DNA of 9,676 nucleotides, taken from NCBI GenBank assembly GCA_003731675.1, contig RCNQ01000055.1, positions 1 through 9,676 of the forward strand, in the 5' to 3' direction. The notes under the pieces are model-generated. The model made no database searches. It saw only the letters and a program-made list of their open reading frames with translations, and had not been told where the DNA came from. This DNA comes from Bacteroidetes/Chlorobi group bacterium ChocPot_Mid (GTDB lineage: Bacteria; Bacteroidota; Ignavibacteria; Kapaibacteriales; UBA2268). How positions within the stretch are numbered: the first letter of the stretch is position 1; every line of letters starts with the position of its first letter. Below are positions 1-6,300 of this stretch, piece by piece. The translations under genes were made by a program, and so were the position numbers.

Positions 1-64
1 CAACGTGACCAATGGTCCCTATGTTAACATGTGGCTTCGAACGATCAAATTTTTCTTTAGCCAT
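1..64 (-). CDS. tuf: Elongation factor Tu, N-terminal fragment (cut by window edge)
   Basis: Translating from the ATG at 62-64 gives MAKEKFDRSKPHVNIGTIGH followed by V, the hallmark N-terminus of bacterial EF-Tu up to the start of the P-loop (GHVDHGKT in the family). Only 21 codons are inside the window. EF-Tu is the GTPase that carries aminoacyl-tRNA to the ribosomal A site in the cytoplasm. The start is supported by an AAGGAG Shine-Dalgarno at 72-77, seven bases upstream of the ATG. It follows fusA after 95 nt on the same strand, the classical str order (rpsL-rpsG-fusA-tuf). Whether this is the only tuf copy cannot be judged here. Confidence 0.96.
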   Translation of the reverse strand, partial: MAKEKFDRSKPHVNIGTIGHV

Positions 65-71
65 ATCAATG

Positions 72-77
72 CTCCTT
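72..77 (-). promoter_or_regulatory. Ribosome binding site of tuf
   Basis: On the minus strand AAGGAG lies seven bases before the tuf ATG. It is one of the cleanest Shine-Dalgarno matches in the window, in contrast to rpsG and fusA, and it fixes the EF-Tu start. Confidence 0.85.
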
Positions 78-92
78 AATTAGTTATTAAAT

Positions 93-120
93 ATTATTTT
101 ATAATTATTTTCAATGTAAA
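93..120 (-). promoter_or_regulatory. Weak candidate promoter before tuf
   Basis: On the minus strand TTTACA (115-120) is followed after 16 nt by AATAAT (93-98). Each is one base off the sigma-70 hexamers. The region is almost pure A/T, so such matches are expected by chance. There is no TAnnTTTG element of the Bacteroidota type in this gap. An internal promoter giving extra EF-Tu transcription would make biological sense, but the sequence only weakly supports it; tuf may simply be read through from rpsL. Confidence 0.2.
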
Positions 121-137
121 AAATCTATTATCTTATC

Positions 138-176
138 TCTATTTTCTATTTTCTATTTTCTATTTTCTATTTTCTA
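138..176 (-). repeat. Heptanucleotide tandem repeat spanning the fusA stop codon
   Basis: A perfect 7-nt period runs for 39 nt, about five and a half copies; the plus-strand unit is TATTTTC and the minus-strand unit GAAAATA. The array begins in the last codons of fusA (Glu-Asn-Arg-Lys-stop) and continues into the fusA-tuf gap. Each junction creates TAG on the minus strand, at 174-176, 167-169, 160-162 (the fusA stop), 153-155, 146-148 and 139-141. Because 7 is not a multiple of 3, these fall in all three reading frames. Copy-number changes by slippage would leave the EF-G C-terminus unchanged as long as about three units remain. Confidence 0.9.
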
Positions 177-2214
177 AAGCCGCTTGTTCGTAATGCGAAA
201 AAATCATTGTATATACTGCCCTTCCCTGACTCAATGAACGTAAAGTTGTTATGTACCCAAACATCTCAGATAATGGAGCAGAACCTTTAACAACCTGCAT
301 TACTCCCTGCTGATTTATACTTTCTATCTTTCCTCTTCTCGAACTAAAGTCAGCTATTATATCCCCGACATACTCTTCAGGAGAAACGATTTCAACTTCA
401 AAGAAAGGTTCAAGCAACAAAGGATTTGCTTTTAATATCCCTTCCTGAATTGCTTGTGATGCAGCAAAAATAAAAGCAATTTCCGTTGATGATTCTTCAC
501 TATGTGACCCTCCGACTGCTGTTACCTTGATGTCAATAACTGGATAACCTTTAGGACCAACCTGTAATGATTCTCTTACACCCTTTTCAATTGCACTAAA
601 ATATTGCTTTGGTACCTGATTCTCATCTAATAAATTTTTGTACACAAAGCCCTCACCTCTTTTAGCAGGTTCTATCTTTAAGATTACATGACCATATTGC
701 TTCTTATCGCCCATCTGTCTTTCAATTTTACCCTCCTGCATTACAGTCTCTGTTATAGTCTCCCTATATGAAACCTGCGGTTTACCAACCCTCGCCGGTA
801 AATTGAATTCCCTTTTCAAACGGTCAACAATAATCTCAAGATGCAATTCTCCAACACCACTCAAAATCAATTCTCCACTTTCGTTGTCGGTATTAAATCG
901 TAATGTCGGGTCTTCCTCAACCAGCTTTTCTAAAGCAACAATGAGCTTTTCTCTGTCCGCTAATGTCCTTGCTTCTATCTTTTGATTGATAACTGGTTCG
1001 GCAAACTGAATCTTTTCATACATTATGGGGTTTTTCTGATCACACAGTGTATCACCTGTCCTTGTGAAACGCAAACCGGGGATGGCAAAAATATCACCGG
1101 AGACAGCTTCTCCGATTTCTTGTCTTTTATTAGAGTACATCTTCAACAACTTATTTATCTTCTCTCTTTTCCCTATCGTAGCGTTTAGAACAGTTTCCCC
1201 GGTCTTAACCTTTCCCGAATAAATCCTCACAAATGCAAGCTTTCCAACAAAAGGGTCCGTAAGTATTTTAAATGCTAAAGCCGAAAACGGCTCATCATCA
1301 CTTGGATTTCTCCTAATCTTCTTTGACTCATTCTCAGGTTCAAAACCATCAAAATATCTAACCTCTTCCGGTGATGGCAAATAATCAATTATTGCATCCA
1401 TCAAAGGTTGAACACCGATATTCTTCAACGAAGACCCACAAAGCACAGGATTCAACTTCAACCCTAAAACACCTGACCTCAAACCATGCTTAATCTCATC
1501 ATTAGTTAAATCAACCCCATCTAAGTATTTTGCTAACAACTCATCGTCATTTTCCGCTGCAGCTTCGACCATCTTATCACGATATTCCTTCGCAATTTTT
1601 GTAAATTCTTCAGGTATCTCCTCCTTCTGAAAATTAGCACCATAACTTTCACTATCGAAAAACAATGCTTTCATCTCGATAAGGTCTATTATACCTTTAA
1701 ACTGGTCTTCACTACCCATCGGAATTGTAACTGCTACAGGATTCGCTTTCAACTTCAACCGCATCATATCCAACGCCCTCTCAAAATCCGCTCCCAATCT
1801 GTCCATCTTATTGATAAACGCTATCCTTGGTACCGAATACATATCAGCTTGATGCCATACTGTTTCTGATTGTGGTTCAACACCCCCAACAGCACAAAAC
1901 AAACCAATTGCTCCATCCAATACCCTTAACGACCTTTGAACCTCAGCTGTAAAATCCACATGACCCGGAGTATCAATAATATTTATCTGATAATCCCTCC
2001 AGTAACATGTCGTAGCCGCCGACATTATCGTAATACCCCTTTCTCTTTCCTGCTCCATATAATCCATAAAAGCAGTCCCATCATCTACTTCACCTATCCG
2101 GTGCAAATATCCAGTATAAAAGAGTATCCGCTCTGTCGTTGTCGTCTTTCCGGCATCTATATGAGCCATTATTCCGATGTTTCTAATCTTAGACTTGGTT
2201 GATGACCGTGACAT
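160..2214 (-). CDS. fusA: Elongation factor G, with non-consensus domain IV tip loops
   Basis: EF-G is the GTPase that moves tRNAs and mRNA through the ribosome and, with RRF, helps recycle it. The 684-residue product is complete and slightly shorter than E. coli EF-G (about 704). The GTPase domain shows the P-loop AHIDAGKT (17-24), RGITI of switch I (59-63), DTPGH (81-85), NKMD (135-138) and CGSS (259-262). Domain II follows from about 305, domain III with SGVGELHLEII around 452-462, domain IV with YRETI at 483-487, and domain V with PEEYVGD and SRRGKI before a short C-terminal tail. Odd points are in domain IV. The usual SGGRGQYGH loop reads MGDKKQYGH (501-509), and the histidine of the second tip loop (H583 in E. 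coli) aligns with Ser572. The gene lies 47 nt after rpsG with no clear Shine-Dalgarno, so coupling to upstream translation is possible. EF-G identity is certain; the subfamily (EFG I or a spdEFG/EFG2-like lineage) is not. Confidence 0.97.
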   Translation of the reverse strand: MSRSSTKSKIRNIGIMAHIDAGKTTTTERILFYTGYLHRIGEVDDGTAFMDYMEQERERGITIMSAATTCYWRDYQINIIDTPGHVDFTAEVQRSLRVLDGAIGLFCAVGGVEPQSETVWHQADMYSVPRIAFINKMDRLGADFERALDMMRLKLKANPVAVTIPMGSEDQFKGIIDLIEMKALFFDSESYGANFQKEEIPEEFTKIAKEYRDKMVEAAAENDDELLAKYLDGVDLTNDEIKHGLRSGVLGLKLNPVLCGSSLKNIGVQPLMDAIIDYLPSPEEVRYFDGFEPENESKKIRRNPSDDEPFSALAFKILTDPFVGKLAFVRIYSGKVKTGETVLNATIGKREKINKLLKMYSNKRQEIGEAVSGDIFAIPGLRFTRTGDTLCDQKNPIMYEKIQFAEPVINQKIEARTLADREKLIVALEKLVEEDPTLRFNTDNESGELILSGVGELHLEIIVDRLKREFNLPARVGKPQVSYRETITETVMQEGKIERQMGDKKQYGHVILKIEPAKRGEGFVYKNLLDENQVPKQYFSAIEKGVRESLQVGPKGYPVIDIKVTAVGGSHSEESSTEIAFIFAASQAIQEGILKANPLLLEPFFEVEIVSPEEYVGDIIADFSSRRGKIESINQQGVMQVVKGSAPLSEMFGYITTLRSLSQGRAVYTMIFSHYEQAALENRK

Positions 2215-2261
2215 ATTCTAACCAACTCTATCTAAATTGACAAAGAACAATTTTTTATCTA

Positions 2262-2729
2262 TTACCATTTAAAATGTGCAAAAGCTTTATTGGCTTCTGC
2301 CATCCTATGAGTATCTTCTTTCTTCTTTACAGAAGCTCCCTCTTCATTATATGCGGCTATCAATTCCGCCGCAATTTTTTGTGACATAGTTTTGTCTCTT
2401 CTTGCCTTAGCATATGTTTTAATCCAACGAATAGCCAAAGCAGTTCTTCTTTCTTCCCTTACCTCTACAGGAACCTGATATGTTGCACCACCAACTCTTC
2501 TTGACCTAACTTCAGTTACAGGTGATACATTAAACATAGCCCTTCTGAACACTTCCAATGGTTCCTTTTTAGTCTTTTCTGCTATTATATTAAAAGCATC
2601 ATAAACAATCTTCCTCGAAGTATTCTTTTCCCCATCCAACATCAAATTGTTTATAAACCTCGTTACAAGCAAATCCTTGTATTGTGGGTCTGGTTCAACT
2701 CTTCTCTTTTCTGCTCTTCTTTTTCTCAT
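2262..2729 (-). CDS. rpsG: 30S ribosomal protein S7
   Basis: S7 is the primary assembly protein of the 30S head; it binds the 3' domain of 16S rRNA and lies near the E-site tRNA. The 155-residue product has the family's usual length. It starts with the basic MRKRRAEKR segment and carries the typical DGEK turn (32-35), RRVGGATYQVPVEV (77-90), the R-x-x-A-x-RW helix (ALAIRWI) and the C-terminal HRMAEANKAFAHF run ending in Lys-Trp. It lies 28 nt after rpsL and 47 nt before fusA, the standard str order. No good Shine-Dalgarno precedes the ATG at 2727-2729; the leader there is AT-rich, as is common in Bacteroidota-type genomes, and translation may be coupled to rpsL. In E. coli S7 represses its own operon; nothing visible here shows the corresponding RNA site. 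Confidence 0.98.
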   Translation of the reverse strand: MRKRRAEKRRVEPDPQYKDLLVTRFINNLMLDGEKNTSRKIVYDAFNIIAEKTKKEPLEVFRRAMFNVSPVTEVRSRRVGGATYQVPVEVREERRTALAIRWIKTYAKARRDKTMSQKIAAELIAAYNEEGASVKKKEDTHRMAEANKAFAHFKW

Positions 2730-2757
2730 AACAAAACTATCTTAAATATTTTATTCT

Positions 2758-3141
2758 TTATTTTGCTGATTTCTTTGGTCTCTTCGAACCATACTTACTT
2801 CTTCCTTGCTGCCTGCCTTCTACTCCCTGTGTATCTGCTGTTCCACGAATAACATGATACCTGACACCCGGCAAATCCTTTACTCTGCCACCTCTGATAT
2901 ATACTATTGAGTGCTCCTGAAGATTATGCCCTTCACCAGGAATATACGATGTAACCTCTATACCATGACTCAATCTCACCCTTGCAACCTTGCGTAACGC
3001 AGAATTCGGCTTCTTTGGTGTCGTTGTATAAACCCTTGTACAAACACCTCTCCTCTGCGGGCAACTTTGCAACGCAGCAGATTTACTCTTAAAAACCACC
3101 TTTTTTCTCGGCTTCTTAATCAACTGATTTATTGTCGGCAT
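2758..3141 (-). CDS. rpsL: 30S ribosomal protein S12
   Basis: S12 sits at the 30S decoding centre and helps set decoding accuracy. The 127-residue product aligns without gaps to E. coli S12 through the core, so E. coli numbering applies directly. Visible landmarks are CPQRRGVCTRVYTTTPKKPNSALRK split across residues 27-51, PGEGHNLQEHS (68-78) and RGGRVKDLPGVRYH (83-96). Lys43 and Lys88, the classical streptomycin-resistance positions, are both lysine, the sensitive state. Asp89, the residue methylthiolated by RimO in many bacteria, is present. The C-terminal tail is lysine-rich and a few residues longer than in E. coli. It is the first gene of the str unit, with its own Shine-Dalgarno (3146-3156) and an upstream Bacteroidota-type promoter candidate. 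The PGEGH form and the Tyr-Ile-Arg-Gly-Gly segment resemble Bacteroidota/Chlorobi homologues. Confidence 0.98.
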   Translation of the reverse strand: MPTINQLIKKPRKKVVFKSKSAALQSCPQRRGVCTRVYTTTPKKPNSALRKVARVRLSHGIEVTSYIPGEGHNLQEHSIVYIRGGRVKDLPGVRYHVIRGTADTQGVEGRQQGRSKYGSKRPKKSAK

Positions 3142-3145
3142 TAAA

Positions 3146-3156
3146 CCTTCATCCTT
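3146..3156 (-). promoter_or_regulatory. Ribosome binding site of rpsL
   Basis: On the minus strand AAGGATGAAGG precedes the rpsL ATG. It offers two overlapping Shine-Dalgarno choices: AAGG(A) about nine bases away and GAAGG four bases away. The first has the more normal spacing. Confidence 0.6.
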
Positions 3157-3203
3157 AATAAAAAAATTTATAAAAAATATCTCTTAAGTTATTTCAGAGC
3201 TTA

Positions 3204-3235
3204 CAAAATTAAAAAAAATATGTTTATTAACCAAA
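3204..3235 (-). promoter_or_regulatory. Bacteroidota-type promoter for the str unit (rpsL-rpsG-fusA-tuf)
   Basis: On the minus strand TTTG (3232-3235) is followed after 20 nt by TAATTTTG (3204-3211). This fits the promoter form known from Bacteroides and Flavobacterium, a -33 TTTG and a -7 TAnnTTTG with a spacer near 20 nt. It lies after the rpoC terminator and before rpsL, where a promoter is needed. A start site a few bases downstream (near 3199) would give a leader of roughly 60 nt. The AT-rich context raises the chance of a random match, but the complete -7 match, spacing and position together are persuasive. Confidence 0.62.
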
Positions 3236-3266
3236 TATTTTTCAAATCATTTAAAAAATTTTTACA

Positions 3267-3314
3267 AAAAAGTCACCCTTTTTTCAATTTTCTTCTTAAA
3301 AAGGATGACTTTTT
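3267..3314 (-). terminator. Intrinsic terminator after rpoC
   Basis: Two 17-nt arms (3298-3314 and 3267-3283) form a hairpin with a 14-nt loop, starting 16 nt after the rpoC stop codon. Read on the minus strand the arms are AAAAAGTCATCCTTTTT and AAAAAGGGTGACTTTTT. The single non-Watson-Crick position is U opposite G in minus-strand RNA, a wobble pair, but C opposite A in plus-strand RNA, a mismatch. The stem is therefore better for the rpoC transcript. The 3' arm runs into six Ts followed by more AT-rich sequence. It should end most rpoBC transcripts before rpsL. Confidence 0.85.
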
Positions 3315-3330
3315 ACTCTATCTTTAACTT

Positions 3331-6300
3331 TTAACTAAAAATCTTTTTCCTCGAAAATTCGCTTTCACCTGAACTGAAATCATTCTCATTCTCTAATTCA
3401 ACCTGCTCATTTCTTCCAAAAATATTACCAACCTCACTTATAACCTTCATCTGTTGATATTGCCTGATACCCGTTCCGGCAGGAATTAACTGACCAAGAA
3501 TTACATTCTCCTTTAATCCGGACAATGTATCCACCTTGCTTGCAACTGATGCATCTGAAAGCACCCTTGTTGTCTCCTGGAACGATGCCGCTGACAACCA
3601 GCTCTCTGTTGTCAAACTTGCCTGAGTAATTCCTAATAAAATCGGCTCACTAATTGCTGGCTCCGCTGGTCTATATTGAATCAGATTCTTATTCCTCTTC
3701 TTCAAACTCATATTCTCCTCACGCACCTTTCTTCTTGAGACCAGCTCTCCCTTCAAAAATTCAGAATCACCCGGATCAGTTATAACCAATTGTCTTTTCA
3801 ATTCTTCATTCTCATCATAAAAGACAATTTTATCAATGTTGTCATTCTCTAAGAAAGATGAATCCCCAGAATCCACTATCTTAACCTTTTGCAACATCTG
3901 CCTTACAATAACTTCAATATGCTTATCATTAATTTTAACACCCTGCATACGATAAACTTCTTGAATCTCATTTACTAAGTATTCCTGAACAGCATAAGGT
4001 CCTTTGATTCTTAAAATATCATGCGGATTTATTGAACCCTCGGTTAATCTGTCTCCTGCTCTCACTCTGTCTTCAGGTTGTACTAAAATATATTTACCTA
4101 CAGGTACCAAATACTCCATCTCAGTCTTTTCATCCAAAGATTTCACAATCACTACTCTTTGACCTCTCTTAGGATTACCAAATGAAACAATTCCATCAAT
4201 TTCAGAAACGATTGCCGGATTTTGAGGAGCCCTTGCTTCAAACAACTCAGTTACCCTTGGCAAACCACCGGTAATATCCCTCATTCTACCCAAATCTCTT
4301 GGTATTTTAACAAGCGGAGTACCCACTCCTACATAATCATCATCATCAACTCTAAGTTGTGCCTTTGTAGGAATACTGTAAGACTTCAACACATTATTCT
4401 TATCATCAACCAATTCAATCATCGGTGACTTTGTCTTATCTTTCGAATCAATTACCACCTTGGTCATATGACCTGTTTGTTCATCGTTGATTTCTCTGTA
4501 TGTAACATTAGGTATCAAATCTTTAAATCTGATATGACCGGAATATTCAGTAATAATCGTTGAGTTATAAGGATCCCATTCATAAATCATACTCCCCTTC
4601 TTAACTCGCTGACCATCTTTCACCTTCAACTCTGCTCCATAAGTAGCATCATACTTAGTCAAAATCCTGTTACTGTCAGGGTCAATTATATTAATGACAC
4701 CATTCCTGCTTATCACAATCTGAGTATCACTCTCATCACCACTGTAAGATACAACTCTAACATTTTCAAACTGAATCACACCATCAAACTTAGCTGTTAC
4801 TGACGACTGAGACGCTATCAGCAATGCTGTACCACCTGTATGGAATGTTCGCAATGTCAGCTGAGTACCAGGTTCACCGATTGATTGTGAAGCAATAGTC
4901 CCGACAGCTTCACCCGTATCGACTATCTGTCCGGTAGCAAGATTTCTTCCATAACACTTTGCACAAACTCCTCTTCTCGATTCACATGTTAATACAGAAC
5001 GAATCAACACTGTCTCAATACTCGTTGATTCAATCTTAGTCCCAATCTCTTCATCAATCACCTGACCCGCTTTAGCAATAAGTTCATTTGTAATTGGGTC
5101 AATTATATCTTGTAATAAAACCCTACCCAAAATCCTCTCAAATAAAGGTTCTTTAATTTCCTCACCGTCTTTCAAAGCACTCATTTCAACACCACGCAAA
5201 GTCCCACAATCATCTTCAGAAATAATCATATCCTGAGCAACATCGTGCAACCTTCTTGTCAAATAACCTGCATCAGCTGTCTTCAAAGCAGTATCTGCCA
5301 GACCTTTTCTTGCACCGTGTGTTGAAATAAAGTATTCCAAAATCGAAAGACCTTCTTTAAAATTAGCTATAATTGGGTTCTCAATCAATTCACCAGTGCT
5401 ACCTGAAAGTGATTTCTTTGGCTTTGCCATCAAACCACGCATACCTGCCAACTGTCTGATTTGCTCCTTAGAACCTCTCGCCTGAGAATCCAGCATCATC
5501 CAAAAAGCATTAAAACCTTCCTTTGAATTAGCCAATTCACTATATAATTTATCAGCTACTTTATTTGTTGCTGTTGACCATGTATCAATTATCTTATTAT
5601 ATCTTTCACCAGAACTGATAACACCACTTTGATAAGCTCCTTCAATTTCATCAATCTTCTTCTGTGCAGAATCAATAATCTTTTGCTTGTCATCAGGTAC
5701 AATAACATCGGTAATACTTACTGAAAGTCCACCTTTTGTTGCAAAACTGAAACCAATATTTTTCAAATCATCTAAAAACTCAACTGTCCTTGCCAGACCA
5801 ACTTTCCTGAAACAAATACCAATAATTTGTCTTAACCTCTTCTTAGCTAACAACTCGTTCAAAAATCCCAGCTCCTTAGGAACTATTTCATTAAATAGCA
5901 CTCTACCGGTTGTTGTTTCAATCAAATTACCATCAATTCTAACCTTAATTCTTGCATGAATGTCCACTTGTTCATGATTGTAAGCAATTATCACTTCATC
6001 TGTATTCGAAAACAGCTTACCTTCACCTTTTGCATTTTTTCTAACCTTTGTCAAATAATAAACACCTAAAACCATATCCTGCGAAGGTACAGCAATCGGG
6101 TCGCCATTCTGTGTATGCATAATATTATGAGGTGCCAGCATAAGCAACAAACTCTCCAGCTGTGCTTCGAAACTAATCGGCACATGAACTGCCATCTGGT
6201 CACCGTCAAAATCAGCATTAAAAGCAGTACATACCAACGGATGCAACTGGATAGCTTTACCCTCAATCAACCTCGGTTGAAATGCCTGAATACCCAATCT

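Noticed and set aside
464..480. CAAANNTA (minus strand TATTTTTG) inside fusA as a second Bacteroidota-type promoter for tuf.
   Set aside because: It lies within coding sequence, about 400 nt from tuf, and such an AT-rich octamer is expected by chance.
2234..2253. Small inverted repeat AAATTG/CAATTT in the rpsG-fusA gap.
   Set aside because: A six-base, mostly A/T stem with an 8-nt loop and no clear T-tract is too weak for a terminator or regulatory hairpin.
3142..3203. Possible autoregulatory hairpin (CTCT/AGAG) in the rpsL leader.
   Set aside because: Only four base pairs around an 11-nt loop; nothing resembling a known S7 or S12 leader site could be supported.
6066..6266. 66-codon minus-strand frame overlapping the rpoC catalytic region.
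   Set aside because: It is an out-of-frame shadow of the most conserved part of beta' (the NADFDGD region).
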